A stretch of 64,000 bases of DNA. Origin: CAVTYH01 sp963773875 (GTDB lineage Bacteria > Planctomycetota > Planctomycetia > Pirellulales > JADZDJ01). The notes beneath the pieces are model-generated. The model had not been told where the DNA came from. It saw nothing but the letters and a program-made list of their open reading frames with translations, and ran no database searches. Below are positions 19,310 through 29,217 of this stretch, piece by piece. The stretch is taken from assembly GCA_963773875.1 (NCBI GenBank), contig CAVZCV010000001.1, positions 166,591-230,590 of the forward strand, read 5' to 3'. A program made the translations under genes and the position numbers. Every line of letters starts with the position of its first letter. Position 1 is the first letter of the stretch.

Positions 19310-20131
19310 ATGTGCCGCTTATTGTGCAGTTGTCTGTTTGCTTTGTGGCTTGTCTCGATTTCGCGTGCTCCGGCGGCCGACGATGGTCAGAAAGGAGAAG
19401 ATGCCAAAGATCGTTCAGCATCGAGCGATCGCGGTGCAGCGCTGTTCGAGAAATTGGATGTAAATCACGATGGCGTCGTTTCGTCGGATGAAGTGCCTGA
19501 AGAAAGCCATCGCTTATTTGAGCGACTCCTGCGGCGAGCCGACCGAAATCACGACGGCAAACTTAGCCGCGAAGAATTTATCGCCGGTTTTGAAGAAGGT
19601 CCGATTCCACCCGCCGATCAACCCGGCGCGGCAGGTCCCGCAAATCTGTTTGGCCAGGCGTTTGGGGGCAGTTCAGCCGGAGGTGTTGGAGCCTTTATGG
19701 GAATGGCCATATTCCACGCGTTGGACACGAACGGCGATGGCAAGCTGGATGCGAAAGAGATTGCCGCCTCCGCCGAAGTGCTGAAGAAGCTGGCCAATGC
19801 CGACGGCGAAATTACGCGCCAGGAACTTCTGAAATCAATGCCGCCTGAAATGACCGGAGCCGCGGGTGCTGCGGCAGCGCTCGCTGGGCAGAATCCAGAT
19901 GCAGCCTTTAAACGCCTTATGACTCAATTCGATAAAAACGCAGATGGCAAGCTGCAGAAAGATGAATTGCCTCCACCGCTGCGAGAGCGATTCGACGAGC
20001 TCGACGCCAACAAAGATGGCGTACTGGATCAAATCGAACTTCGCGAAATCATGCCGCGGCTGATGCGGCGAATCCAACAAGATCGCCCGACAGCTGGCGA
20101 CAAAAAGGAAAAGAAAGGCGAGAACAACTGA
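19310..20131 (+). CDS. Exported EF-hand calcium-binding protein
   Basis: 273-residue secreted protein with a signal peptide (LLCSCLFALWLVSISRAPAA). It has five EF-hand calcium loops of the DxNxDG type: DVNHDGVVSSDE, DRNHDGKLSREE, DTNGDGKLDAKE, DKNADGKLQKDE and DANKDGVLDQIE. The middle is Gly/Ala-rich (FGQAFGGSSAGGVGAFMG). The Lys-rich tail (KKEKKGENN) ends the protein. Such proteins are abundant in planctomycetes; the role is unknown, with calcium-dependent binding at the cell surface inferred. The ATG at 19310 gives the signal peptide. Confidence 0.85.
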   Translation: MCRLLCSCLFALWLVSISRAPAADDGQKGEDAKDRSASSDRGAALFEKLDVNHDGVVSSDEVPEESHRLFERLLRRADRNHDGKLSREEFIAGFEEGPIPPADQPGAAGPANLFGQAFGGSSAGGVGAFMGMAIFHALDTNGDGKLDAKEIAASAEVLKKLANADGEITRQELLKSMPPEMTGAAGAAAALAGQNPDAAFKRLMTQFDKNADGKLQKDELPPPLRERFDELDANKDGVLDQIELREIMPRLMRRIQQDRPTAGDKKEKKGENN

Positions 20132-20518
20132 TTGCTCTTTTGCTACCAGTTCGTTGACTAAATGCCGCAAAGACGCCTCCCTTAATTTAGGAGTTCCCGT
20201 GTTACGCGCTGGCTGAGGTGGACCGCGCGTCATTCAATCGCCCGGCGGAAATGTGCAGCGTCCCACCTGCCTCCGCCGGGCGTCTATTTGGCATGCTCCG
20301 TAAATCATTGGTCCATTTCGGCACCGGTGGGCTTTGTGCCAGTTGTCACAAAGTCCTTGGTCGAGCGCATCCCTGTATCCCATTTGCGTCGGCCGGCAGC
20401 TAAAATGAGTGATATGCGGCGCGAACCCGGAACAATCGCGTCTGTCGTCCGTAATAGATGGTACAGCGTTTGCACCCCCTGGAACGCGACTCCGCGTCTG
20501 CCGAAGGAGAAGAGAGCC
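20132..20518. other. Intergenic region, nothing recognised
   Basis: 387 bases between the EF-hand gene and the small gene at 20519. The open frames are short and unconvincing, and no repeat or terminator was identified with confidence. Confidence 0.4.
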
Positions 20519-20758
20519 ATGTCTAAGCGACACCGACGTCCGCGTGAAGATGCCCGACCTGCCGATCATCAAGGCAAAACAGCGCAGTTCGACGAGCCGA
20601 AACTGACAGTCTCCGGCGAAGCCTATGCGCATTTTGATGCCTGGTTGGATTCCGAACTCGATGGGTTGGAGAGCCGCTGGATCCATCTGGCCGCGCCAGG
20701 CGCAACGACGGTTCGACGCGTAACTCCGAAGGACATACATCCGGCCAGCGGAACTTAG
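20519..20758 (+). CDS. Small conserved-looking hypothetical protein
   Basis: 79 residues starting MSKRHRRPREDARP, preceded by GAAGGAGAAG at ribosome-site distance. A basic N-terminus leads to a compact acidic/aromatic core (FDAWLDSELDGLESRWIHLA) that resembles small planctomycete proteins of unknown function. No signal peptide, metal site or known domain. Translation is supported by the ribosome site and the composition only. Confidence 0.5.
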   Translation: MSKRHRRPREDARPADHQGKTAQFDEPKLTVSGEAYAHFDAWLDSELDGLESRWIHLAAPGATTVRRVTPKDIHPASGT

Positions 20759-20965
20759 CAAAGCCGAACGCAAAAGGCGCCACGCTCCAGTCGCAGTCGT
20801 CCATTGACTCGCGCTGTCGACCCGCGCGAGTTTTTTCCAAGCTCGATTCTTCGATTTCCAAGAAACATCGAGAGAAACAGGCCCCCCAACGATCGTGGTG
20901 AACGATCGGAACTCGGCAAGCATCTTTTCTTCGAGAAACCCGCCTCGGAGCATCGCCGATTCCCA

Positions 20966-21350
20966 AAAATCGTGTTTTGAAGTGAAATAACCGAAGCGCG
21001 CTTTGCAACCTGGACAGAGGTTTTTGCGTTGTTCGCTGCGAGTTATTTCGCAGTAATTTCACTCTCCGCTTTCGAGGCCCCAAATCGTTCGAGAATTCTC
21101 GAGCGAACGGGACTGGTTTTTTCCGCAATCGCGAAGCAAAACGACAAAGTCTCAAATCCCCGTTCGCCACCACCGGCCAGCCGCGCAATCCAAGCGCCTC
21201 GGCCAACCGCTGTCTCCACGCCTGCAGCGAACTGCCTATCGTCTACTGTTTCAAATTGCCAAAGACCGAGTCAAGGAGCCCATACTCTCCGACAAACATA
21301 GTGTAATGTACACGTGAACAAAAGTCAATGGGTTTTTTTGGCCACTCCAA
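20966..21350 (-). repeat. Dispersed promoter-iteron element, copy 2
   Basis: Copy 2 is best read on the minus strand: A-tract (complement of GGGTTTTTTTGGCC), TTGACT (21328-21323), 17 bases, TACACT (21305-21300), then about 235 bases, then iterons. On the plus strand the iterons are GTGAAATAACC (20982-20992), AGTTATTTCGC (21041-21051) and AGTAATTTCAC (21052-21062). A block shared with copy 3 spans about 20963-21125, including GAGAATTCTCG (21091-21101) and GGTTTTTTCC. No stable coding frame is shared between copies. Confidence 0.65.
21300..21328 (-). promoter_or_regulatory. Sigma-70 promoter inside element copy 2
   Basis: On the minus strand TTGACT and TACACT are 17 bases apart, preceded by an A-tract. 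It reads leftward, into the element and away from the M14 peptidase gene. Confidence 0.55.
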
Positions 21351-21360
21351 AAAGTTTTTT

Positions 21361-21391
21361 AACCGCGAAGACACAGGGGGCACGGAGAAGA
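21361..21391 (+). repeat. CACGGAG-type repeat
   Basis: ACCGCGAAGACACAGGGGGC followed by ACGGAGAAGA matches the pair at 9381-9545 and the copy at 49442. It lies immediately beyond the A-tract end of element copy 2. Confidence 0.5.
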
Positions 21392-21611
21392 CAGGAAGAG
21401 CGATATCCCGAGCTGGGTTACTCAGACAGCGGTGGCGGCGGCCAGCAGCCGAATAGGCGGTTCCGCGGCCCGCATTGCCCGGCCCTATTTTCGATGCCTG
21501 GCGGTCGAGCCCAAATACATGTGGTTCTCCACCCAGAAAGCGTTCCCATTTTGCTTCCGCCGGTCATACACTATTGGAACCGCATTCCACTAATGACCCC
21601 GCGGAATAGGC

Positions 21612-23393
21612 ATGTCCTGCATGATCCGCCCCAGTTTGCTGTCGACCGTGCTGATTGCGGCCGTCTCGTCGAGCGCCGCCGCCGCGGAGGAATCGCTCTC
21701 CACTATCGCGGAGCGCTCGGGCTTTCAAAAAACCGGACGATACGAGGAAGTCATCGCGCTATGCAATGCATTCCAGCAGGCCTATCCCAACACCGTACGC
21801 GCGGAAGAATTCGGACGCACACCCGAAGGCCGGCCAATGATGGCGCTCATCGTTTCACGCACAGGCTGTTTGACGCCCGAGAAGGCTCACGAACGCAATT
21901 TGCCGGTGCTGCTCGTACAGGGGGGCATCCATGCCGGGGAAATCGATGGCAAAGACGCCGGCTATCTCGCGCTGCGCGAAGCCCTCGAAGATCGCGCAGC
22001 CAAAGGCGCGCTCGACAAAATCGTTTTCATTTTCGTTCCGGTCTTCAATGTCGATGGCCACGAGCGCTTCGGTCCGTGGAATCGCCCCAACCAGCGCGGC
22101 CCGGAAGAAATGGGCTGGCGAACCACCGCGCAGAATTTGAATTTGAATCGCGATTATATGAAAGCCGAAGCGCCGGAAATGCAGGCCATGCTGCGCTTCG
22201 TGAATGCGTGGGATCCACTGGCGTACATCGATCTGCACGTTACGGACGGCGCAAAGTTCGAGCACGATATTGCAATTCAAGTCGAACCCCGGCACGCCGG
22301 CGATGCCGAATTGGCTAAAGCCGGCGCGGCCTTGCAAGCCGCGGTCCTGGCCGATCTCACCAGCGAAGGTTCTCTGCCGACGCCTTTCTACCCCTCGTTC
22401 GCCAAGCGCGATGATCCCAGTTCCGGCTTCGTCGATCACGTGTCGCCGCCGCGCTTTTCGCACTCCTACTTTCAACTCCGTAACCGCTTCGGCATGCTTG
22501 TCGAAACGCATTCCTGGAAAGACTATCCCACGCGGGTACGCGCGACACACAACACGATCGTCTCGCTACTAGAGCAAATTGCGGCCCACGGCGGCCAGTG
22601 GCTTAAGCTCGCGCACGAGGCCGATCTTCGCAGTGGCAAGCTCGCGGGCCAATGGGTGCCGCTCGATTACACAACCAGTCCAAAATCGCACAGCGTCGAT
22701 TTTCGGGGTTACGAATTCACGCGCACCAAATCCGAGGTCTCCGGCGCGCTCATGACCCACTACGACGAAAGCCGGCCGCAAATTTGGAAAGTCCCGCTGC
22801 GCGACGAAATTCAGCCGAGCGTCAACGTGATCGCCCCGCAGGGTGGCTATCTCGTGCCGGCGGCGCATTCCGCCTGGGTTTCCGACAAACTGAAAATGCA
22901 CGGCATCACGTTTCGAGTTCTGAAATCGCCGCTATCACAAGCTATTGTGGAGACCTTTCGCGCCGACAAGGCCACGTTCGGCAGGCGATCGGAAGAAAGT
23001 CGTCAGACGCTGTCTGTCGACGGAAGCTGGAAGGCCGATACGCAAGATTTCCCCGCCGGCTCGCTCTTCGTGCCCATCGCCCAACCCAAAGCTCGGCTCG
23101 CCATGGGCTTGCTGGAACCTCTCGCGCCCGATTCGTTCTTGGCCTGGGGCATGTTCAACGGCGCGTTTGAGCGCAAGGAATACATGGAAGACTATGTCGC
23201 CGAAGATGTGGCCCGCGATCAATTGGCCAAGAATCCGGACCTGGCGGCTGAATTCAAAAAGAAACTCGCCGACGACCCGGCCTTCGCCGCGAGCCCGCAA
23301 GCGCGCCTCGAATTCTTCGCCCGCCGGCATTCATCTTGGGATCAGCGCTTCGGGCTCTACCCAATCGCGCGAATTGCAAAAGCACCGGAGTGA
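21612..23393 (+). CDS. Exported M14-family zinc carboxypeptidase-like protein
   Basis: 593 residues with a signal peptide (STVLIAAVSSSAAAAEE). The M14 zinc site is present: HAGEIDGKD (His107, Glu110) and the third ligand in YIDLHVTDG (about His208). Substrate-binding residues lie in NLNLNRDYMKAE, and the catalytic glutamate is probably in GMLVETHSWKDY. The C-terminal 250 residues form an additional domain of unknown role. Predicted to trim peptides in the periplasm or outside the cell. ATGs at 21612 and 21621 are both possible. It stands alone, upstream of the fucosidase. Confidence 0.85.
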   Translation: MSCMIRPSLLSTVLIAAVSSSAAAAEESLSTIAERSGFQKTGRYEEVIALCNAFQQAYPNTVRAEEFGRTPEGRPMMALIVSRTGCLTPEKAHERNLPVLLVQGGIHAGEIDGKDAGYLALREALEDRAAKGALDKIVFIFVPVFNVDGHERFGPWNRPNQRGPEEMGWRTTAQNLNLNRDYMKAEAPEMQAMLRFVNAWDPLAYIDLHVTDGAKFEHDIAIQVEPRHAGDAELAKAGAALQAAVLADLTSEGSLPTPFYPSFAKRDDPSSGFVDHVSPPRFSHSYFQLRNRFGMLVETHSWKDYPTRVRATHNTIVSLLEQIAAHGGQWLKLAHEADLRSGKLAGQWVPLDYTTSPKSHSVDFRGYEFTRTKSEVSGALMTHYDESRPQIWKVPLRDEIQPSVNVIAPQGGYLVPAAHSAWVSDKLKMHGITFRVLKSPLSQAIVETFRADKATFGRRSEESRQTLSVDGSWKADTQDFPAGSLFVPIAQPKARLAMGLLEPLAPDSFLAWGMFNGAFERKEYMEDYVAEDVARDQLAKNPDLAAEFKKKLADDPAFAASPQARLEFFARRHSSWDQRFGLYPIARIAKAPE

Positions 23394-23556
23394 GATTTAA
23401 CGCCAATGACGACAAATGGCCCGCGGCCCACTCGTCCCACAAATGTGATAGGGCGTTTACTTAACGCACCATTTGCCATGTGGCGCAAATCGGAGGTTGC
23501 GTGGGCATAATAGGATTCCCCCGCATTCGTCTATCGCCTTCAGGTAGCGTGGATCC

Positions 23557-25032
23557 ATGAAATACATTCGTATCGCAAGATCCCGCCAGAGCGTGATTGC
23601 GGGCATCGTTCTTATCGCCAGTGCGTTAAACGCTTGGACAGCCGAGCCGCCACCGCCATTTGGCGCGACGCCCAGTGCGCGGCAACTGCGCTGGCAGGAG
23701 TTGGAATTCAACGGGTTCCTGCACTTCACCGTGAACACGTTCACCGACAAAGAATGGGGCGACGGCGATGAAGACGAAAAGCTTTTCAATCCGTCGGACT
23801 TCGACGCGGAGCAAATCGCCCGCACGGCGCGCGACGCCGGGATGAAAGGGTTGATCCTGACGGCGAAGCATCATGACGGATTTTGCCTGTGGCCATCGAA
23901 GTTCACCGAACATTCCGTGAAGAATTCGGCCTGGAAAGATGGGCACGGGGACGTGGTGAAGGAGATTTCCGACGCCTGTCGAAAATGCGATTTGCGGTTC
24001 GGCGTTTATCTGTCGCCGTGGGATCGCAATCACAAAGATTATGGCCAGCCGGAATACATTGCGTTTTTTCGCAATCAGCTGCGGGAGCTCCTGACACAGT
24101 ACGGACCAATTTTCGAAGTCTGGTTTGATGGCGCCAACGGCGGAGAGGGCTACTACGGCGGTGCGCGGGAAGCTCGGATGATCGATCGCCAGACGTATTA
24201 CGATTGGCCCGCCACATGGCAACTAGTGCGCGAGTTGCAGCCGGAAGCTTGCATCTTCAGCGATGTTGGCCCCGACGTGCTCTGGGTTGGGAACGAGCGT
24301 GGGACAGCGGGCAATCCCTGCTGGTGCACGTTGACTCCTGGCAAAGCGGTGCCTGGCGCGTCGGCAGATTTGCACCTCAATCGAGGGGACCGCGATGGGG
24401 CCCAGTGGCTGCCCGCGGAATGCGATGTTTCCATCCGCAAAGGTTGGTTTTACCATGAGCAGGAAAAAGCGATGGTGAAAACACCACGTCAGTTGCTCGC
24501 GCTATATTTTGCTTCGGTCGGTCGAGGGGCAACACTGCTGCTGAATTTGCCACCCGATCGACGGGGCCAGATTGCCGATAGCGATGTGGAATCGCTGCGC
24601 GAATTTCGCGGCGCCCTGGACGCGATCTTCACCAAGAACATTGCCCGCGACGCGATGGCCGTGGCGTCGAACACTCGTGGCAATGATTCGAAGTTTGGCG
24701 CCGCGACGGTACTGGACGATCGTCGCGATACGTATTGGTCCACCGACGACGACGTCACGCAGCCGGAGTTGATCGTCGATTTGGGCCAACCGGCAACGTT
24801 CAATGTAGTGCGTCTCCGCGAATACTTGCCGCTGGGACAACGGATCGAGTCGTTCGCGCTGGACCAATGGCACGCCGACCAGTGGATGGAATTTGCGAGA
24901 GGCTCGAGCATCGGCAATTGCCGCCTGGTGCGCGGCGAGGAGGTGACGGCCAGCAAAGTTCGACTGCGAATCACCAAGTCGGCAGCTTGCGTGGCACTGT
25001 CGGAATTGAGCCTGTTCAGAGAGGAGCCCTGA
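23557..25032 (+). CDS. Exported GH29 alpha-L-fucosidase with C-terminal discoidin-like domain
   Basis: 491-residue glycosidase that removes alpha-L-fucose from sulfated or host glycans. A signal peptide (VIAGIVLIASALNAWTAE) precedes the GH29 catalytic domain, with LTAKHHDGFCLWPS (101-114), FGVYLSPWDRN and EVWFDGANG, where Asp191 is the expected nucleophile. TLLLNLPPDRRGQI ends the barrel. Residues about 370-490 look like an F5/8-type carbohydrate-binding module (DDRRDTYWSTDDDVTQPELI). The frame is intact. Sulfatase and glycosidase repertoires are typical of planctomycetes feeding on algal polysaccharides. Confidence 0.9.
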   Translation: MKYIRIARSRQSVIAGIVLIASALNAWTAEPPPPFGATPSARQLRWQELEFNGFLHFTVNTFTDKEWGDGDEDEKLFNPSDFDAEQIARTARDAGMKGLILTAKHHDGFCLWPSKFTEHSVKNSAWKDGHGDVVKEISDACRKCDLRFGVYLSPWDRNHKDYGQPEYIAFFRNQLRELLTQYGPIFEVWFDGANGGEGYYGGAREARMIDRQTYYDWPATWQLVRELQPEACIFSDVGPDVLWVGNERGTAGNPCWCTLTPGKAVPGASADLHLNRGDRDGAQWLPAECDVSIRKGWFYHEQEKAMVKTPRQLLALYFASVGRGATLLLNLPPDRRGQIADSDVESLREFRGALDAIFTKNIARDAMAVASNTRGNDSKFGAATVLDDRRDTYWSTDDDVTQPELIVDLGQPATFNVVRLREYLPLGQRIESFALDQWHADQWMEFARGSSIGNCRLVRGEEVTASKVRLRITKSAACVALSELSLFREEP

Positions 25033-25043
25033 GCAACCACTCA

Positions 25044-26125
25044 TTAACTTCTCTTCGTCTGCGCTATGCCCATGAGTTCGCGTAGATCGGCGATCAGGAG
25101 ATTGATGTCTTCGTCCGTCGTATCCCAGGAGCACATCAGGCGCACGCCGCCGCGGCCGATGAATTCGTAGAAGTGCCAGTCGCGGTCGTGCAGGGCTTGC
25201 GAGACTCCCGGCGGGAGAGCGACAAACACAGCGTTGGCCTGACGTGGGGTGGTGATTGGCACGCCGGGAATACTGCGTAGTTGGCATTCCAAATTTTCCG
25301 CAGCGCGGTTGGCCGCTTGCGCATTGCGAAGCCAGGCGCCGGTTTGCAAAAGACCCAGCCACGGCGCGGCGAGGAAGCGCATTTTCGAAGCCAGCTGACC
25401 GGCCTGTTTGCAGCGGAACGCGAATTCTTCCGCGGCGTCTTTATCTTTGCGAAACATGATCACCGCTTCACCCAGCGGCAAGCCATTTTTGCGCCGCCGA
25501 AACAGAGCATATCGACGCCCGCCTGCCACGTGATTTCCTTTGGCTTTACGCCGAGGGCCGCGATGGCGTTGGCCAGCCGTGCGCCGTCCATGTGCATCCG
25601 CAGGCCGAGTCGACGGCAGAGCTGGCCCAGCGCGCGAACTTCATCGACCGAGTAAATCGTGCCTAGCTCCGTCGCCTGCGAAATGCTGACCACGCGCGGT
25701 TTGGGATAGTGGACGTCGCTACGCCGCAGGACGGCATGCTCGGCGGCCGGCGGATGGACTTTGCCGTTCTCGCCCGCGACAGTGAGCACTTTCGTGCCGT
25801 TGGAAAAGAACTCCGGCGCGCCGCATTCATCAGTCTCCACGTGCGCGAGCTCATGGCAAATAATGCTGTGATACGATTGGCACATCGAAGCCAAAGCCAA
25901 GGCGTTCGCGGCGGTGCCATTGAACACGAAGAACACTTCGCAATCGGTTTCGAATAATTCCCGTAGCTCGTCGCTGGCCTGGAGCGTCCAGTAATCGTTG
26001 CCGTAAGACGCAGCATGCCCTTCATTGGCGGCTGCGAGCGCACTCCACGCTTCCGGGCAGATGCCGGAATAGTTGTCGCTGGCGAATTGACGACGCTGGT
26101 TGGTCGGCGGAGCGGAGGTTGTCAT
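25044..26125 (-). CDS. Threonine aldolase / beta-eliminating lyase family, frameshifted
   Basis: PLP-dependent lyase of the threonine aldolase family, about 360 residues when joined. The N-terminal frame carries FASDNYSGICPEAWSAL, FVFNGTAANALAL, HMDGARLANAI and ends at CFGGAK, the PLP lysine. The downstream frame continues NGLPLGEAVIMF to MCSWDTTDEDINLLIADL. The break is in a T5 run at 25486-25490 (A5 on the coding strand), where A6 would restore FGGAKNGLPLGEA exactly. The start at 26125 (MTTSAPPTN) follows no strong ribosome site, but the family begins there. A second, intact family member lies at 53906. Confidence 0.8.
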
Positions 26126-26610
26126 ACAAGAGTGGTATAGAAGAACGAGCAAAGCGGTGCAAGCATTGCGAGCAGATGCGGCATACGAAGGTTCGCGCAG
26201 CTGTGGGAAAATTCGGCGTAAGTTCGCATTCAACGACAAGCGAGTCCCGCTGCTAGCTTCACCAACATGTCAATTTGCAATTGACCGCATAAAGTGGCAC
26301 GCTAGAATCGCCGCCCGACCCGCGGTGGAGGTGGCCTGCGGAGCTGCGCTAATTTCACCATCGTGCCGATTGCGTGGAGTTTGAGCGGGTCAATTGCCGA
26401 AGGTCAGAATCAGGTGTCTGGGTGCCTGCGGGTATTCGCGTCTCGAAGCGATTGCGAATCGCAGCACAACGAGGCACGCAAATCGAACGTCTCATCTCAA
26501 TTCAATTCGTCCTCAGGGAAGAGGATGCCGCCGGAGCTGGCAAGCGACAGGGACGTCGCCGCCGCCGGCATGGCACTCGCCTGACTAACGTGCAAAAGGT
26601 ATTTCGAGCC
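26126..26610. other. Intergenic region with one dispersed-repeat fragment
   Basis: No gene is supported in these 485 bases. GTGTCTGGGTGCCTGCGGGT at 26413-26432 matches 19 of 20 bases of the arm of the palindromic repeat at 49068. The rest shows nothing recognisable. Confidence 0.4.
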
Positions 26611-27921
26611 ATGCGAGCCACATTTGGTCGGGCCGCGGTGGTGGTGTTACTTGTGCTCAGCGTCAGCGGCTGCAAAAGTGGCCCGAGCATGTTCGCCTGG
26701 GGTAAGAAAAAAGACAAACTGAGCGAGGCGCCGGCCTTCGCCAGCACCACGACGATGCCGCCCACGACGACAACAGGAACGCCGACGCTGCCTAGTAGCA
26801 CGGTGAACCCGGCAGGATCGCTAGCCGGAATGCCGGGACAAGCAGCAACAGGCGCGAATGGCGCAGCCGCGTATGGCGCGCAGCCTGCGGCGTATCAGAA
26901 TGCATATCCGAAGACACCGTATGAATCCGCCAAGATTGGCGGTCCGCAGATCGCGAGCGGTTGGGGTGCGAATGGCGCGAACGCCGCAACTGCTTATAAC
27001 GCCGGCGCTGCGACAGGAGCGACGAACTACGCTGCGACAACGCCGGCTTACGGAGCTGCGACTTCGGCCTACGGCGCTGCACAAAACAACTCGACTGCAG
27101 CAGTGCAACCGCAAAGCGGTTTGTACGGCGCACCGTCATCGGCTGGCGCTACGTCGCAACCGACCAATTCGTACGCGGGAACCCAGCAGGCCGGATCAGC
27201 GATGCCGCCGGCGGCCGATCCGAACGGCATGATGCCGGCGTATCGCACTGCCGATGTACGGAGCAATCCGGCAGCCGCGGCGTATGGCGGACAGTACTCG
27301 ACACCGAGTGGTGCCGATCCGAGTGCGAGCCAACCGACCGCGGCGATGGGCGATCGATATTCGGCTCCGCAGGCTGCGATGTCGGGCGATCGATATGCCG
27401 ATCCATCGGCCAGTGCACCGGCACCCACCGCGACGAATGCGTATGGCGATCGCTATGCTCAGCCGCCTACGAATTATCGCTCCGACAATACAGCCCCGGG
27501 CAACAACGGTTATCAGCCGGGCTTGACGCCAAATCCGCCGGGCAACACAGGATACAATCCGCCCGATGCGTACACGCCAAGCGGCACTGCCATGGGAGCC
27601 CCAGCGGGCGGTGCAGCGCTGCCGGTGCGGCAAGACCCTAACTATCGGCCTGCGGGAACCGGCGATTACCCAGCGACTCCGGCCGGGGTTACGGTTCCAG
27701 CTGGCACGGGAATTCAACCGAGCGGACACGTTTCGTTCGGCGGAGTGACCCCGGCGAGCTACCAATCTCCTGCTACTTCGAATAGCAGCAGCGGCGAATC
27801 TTACGGCGCGTATCAAGGGGCCAGCTCCACTGCCGGCGGCAATTCAACGAGTGCCAGCGAACCGGCGTATGGCAATCCAAGTCCGTACGCGGCAACACCA
27901 GGTCTCTTGCCAACGCGGTAG
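26611..27921 (+). CDS. Low-complexity Ala/Gly/Pro/Tyr-rich lipoprotein
   Basis: 436-residue outer-envelope lipoprotein. The ATG at 26611 starts MRATFGRAAVVVLLVLSVSG followed by the lipobox cysteine (SVSGC). The mature chain has no folded domain I recognise. It is mostly disordered repeats: AYGAQPAAYQNAYP, NYAATTPAYGAATSAYGAA, and several YGDRYAxP units (GDRYSAPQAAMSGDRYADP). It is proline/asparagine-rich towards the end. Tyr spaced by small residues suggests a flexible, possibly surface-exposed adhesive or matrix protein, by inference only. The next gene starts 22 bases downstream, so co-transcription is likely. Confidence 0.75.
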   Translation: MRATFGRAAVVVLLVLSVSGCKSGPSMFAWGKKKDKLSEAPAFASTTTMPPTTTTGTPTLPSSTVNPAGSLAGMPGQAATGANGAAAYGAQPAAYQNAYPKTPYESAKIGGPQIASGWGANGANAATAYNAGAATGATNYAATTPAYGAATSAYGAAQNNSTAAVQPQSGLYGAPSSAGATSQPTNSYAGTQQAGSAMPPAADPNGMMPAYRTADVRSNPAAAAYGGQYSTPSGADPSASQPTAAMGDRYSAPQAAMSGDRYADPSASAPAPTATNAYGDRYAQPPTNYRSDNTAPGNNGYQPGLTPNPPGNTGYNPPDAYTPSGTAMGAPAGGAALPVRQDPNYRPAGTGDYPATPAGVTVPAGTGIQPSGHVSFGGVTPASYQSPATSNSSSGESYGAYQGASSTAGGNSTSASEPAYGNPSPYAATPGLLPTR

Positions 27922-27942
27922 TTGCTGTGCATCATCGGATGC

Positions 27943-29103
27943 ATGCGATGGCGATTCCAATCCGGTGTTTTGGCGTTCGCCACTCTTATTGCGCTTGGCG
28001 GAGTCGCTTCTGCCGCCGAGCCGTATACGCTGACCTATCGCGGCAAAGTTCATTTGACCGCCGACAACACGACCGATCAGAATGGTGCGACGTTTAAGAT
28101 CGGCGGGCTCAGTGGCGTGACCTATCTTGGCGGCGACCGCTACGCTGCCGTAATGGACAATTCGAATCGCTTCGTCTTCTTGGAAGTGAAATTCAAAGAC
28201 GACGGTGTGATTACATCCGGTTCCGTAGTTGGCGGCCAAACGGTACCCACGGCGCGCGACTACGAAGGCATCGTCTACACCGACGCGGCGCGGAATAGCG
28301 TTTTCCTTAGCAACGAAGCAACTCCCCCGCCGCCGGCGATTTACGAGTACAGCCTCGGCAAAAAAGCTGAGCTTTTGCAGACGGTGAAGCTGCCGGCGGT
28401 GTTTGAACATCAGGTCGACAACCGCGGGCTGGAATCGCTCACGCGCCGCGCGGACGGCAAAGAAATGTGGACCGCCAACGAAGAGGCGTTGACCGTCGAC
28501 GGCGGGGCTTCGACGAAAGACCATGGCACGATTGTGCGATTGCAGCGGCTCGCGGTTGACGGCAACACGGTGACGCCCGCGCAAGAGTATGCCTATCCGG
28601 TCGATCCAATCCATAGTGTGCTTGCCGGCGAGCCGGTTTGCAGCGGACTATCAGATCTGGTCGTGCTGCCGGATGGTACCCTGTTGACGCTGGAACGCTC
28701 GGCGGTGGCCGGGCTGCCGCCATTTCAGACGCGCATTTATCAGGTGGATTTCGCCGGCGCGACCGACATAAGCCAAGGTGAACTCGCCGGCGAGCTGATC
28801 GGAAGAAGCTACACGCCAGTCAAGAAGATGCAGCTGTATTCCAGCAGTGCGATTGCGGAGAATCTGGAAGGCTTATGCTTGGGTCCAAAGTTGGCGAGTG
28901 GAAATTGGGCGGTCCTCGGCGTCGTCGATAACGGCGATCCGCTCAGTAAGAACACGCTGGTATCGTTTGAGCTCACCCTGCCAGTTTCTGCCGCAGTTCC
29001 TCCGGCGGCGATCCCTGCTGCGATTGGCGCGGGCGTGATAGTGCTGTTGCTCGCAATCCGCCAATTTCGAGGCAGGCAGCGTGCGGCGCCCGCAGTTGCT
29101 TGA
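27943..29103 (+). CDS. Exported phytase-like / esterase-like beta-propeller protein
   Basis: 386 residues with signal peptide (SGVLAFATLIALGGVASAAE) and a C-terminal transmembrane helix with basic tail (IGAGVIVLLLAIRQFRGRQR). The central region matches the phytase-like (esterase-like activity of phytase) family: LSGVTYLGGDRYAAVMDNS, ARDYEGIVYT, NRGLESLTRRADGKEMWTANE, and NLEGLCLGP. The family hydrolyses phosphoesters in some members, but the specificity here is unknown. The ATG at 27943 places the signal peptide properly; an upstream TTG at 27922 is less likely. Confidence 0.8.
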   Translation: MRWRFQSGVLAFATLIALGGVASAAEPYTLTYRGKVHLTADNTTDQNGATFKIGGLSGVTYLGGDRYAAVMDNSNRFVFLEVKFKDDGVITSGSVVGGQTVPTARDYEGIVYTDAARNSVFLSNEATPPPPAIYEYSLGKKAELLQTVKLPAVFEHQVDNRGLESLTRRADGKEMWTANEEALTVDGGASTKDHGTIVRLQRLAVDGNTVTPAQEYAYPVDPIHSVLAGEPVCSGLSDLVVLPDGTLLTLERSAVAGLPPFQTRIYQVDFAGATDISQGELAGELIGRSYTPVKKMQLYSSSAIAENLEGLCLGPKLASGNWAVLGVVDNGDPLSKNTLVSFELTLPVSAAVPPAAIPAAIGAGVIVLLLAIRQFRGRQRAAPAVA

Positions 29104-29217
29104 TGCGCACCAATTCCGATGAGTATGTCACATGGTTCACATTGCTTGCGGCGAGTTGCGCCGGTGACTACGCTAAATCAGTCTCTAGTTTGATGCCCCA
29201 CTTCAATTTGCTCTGGA

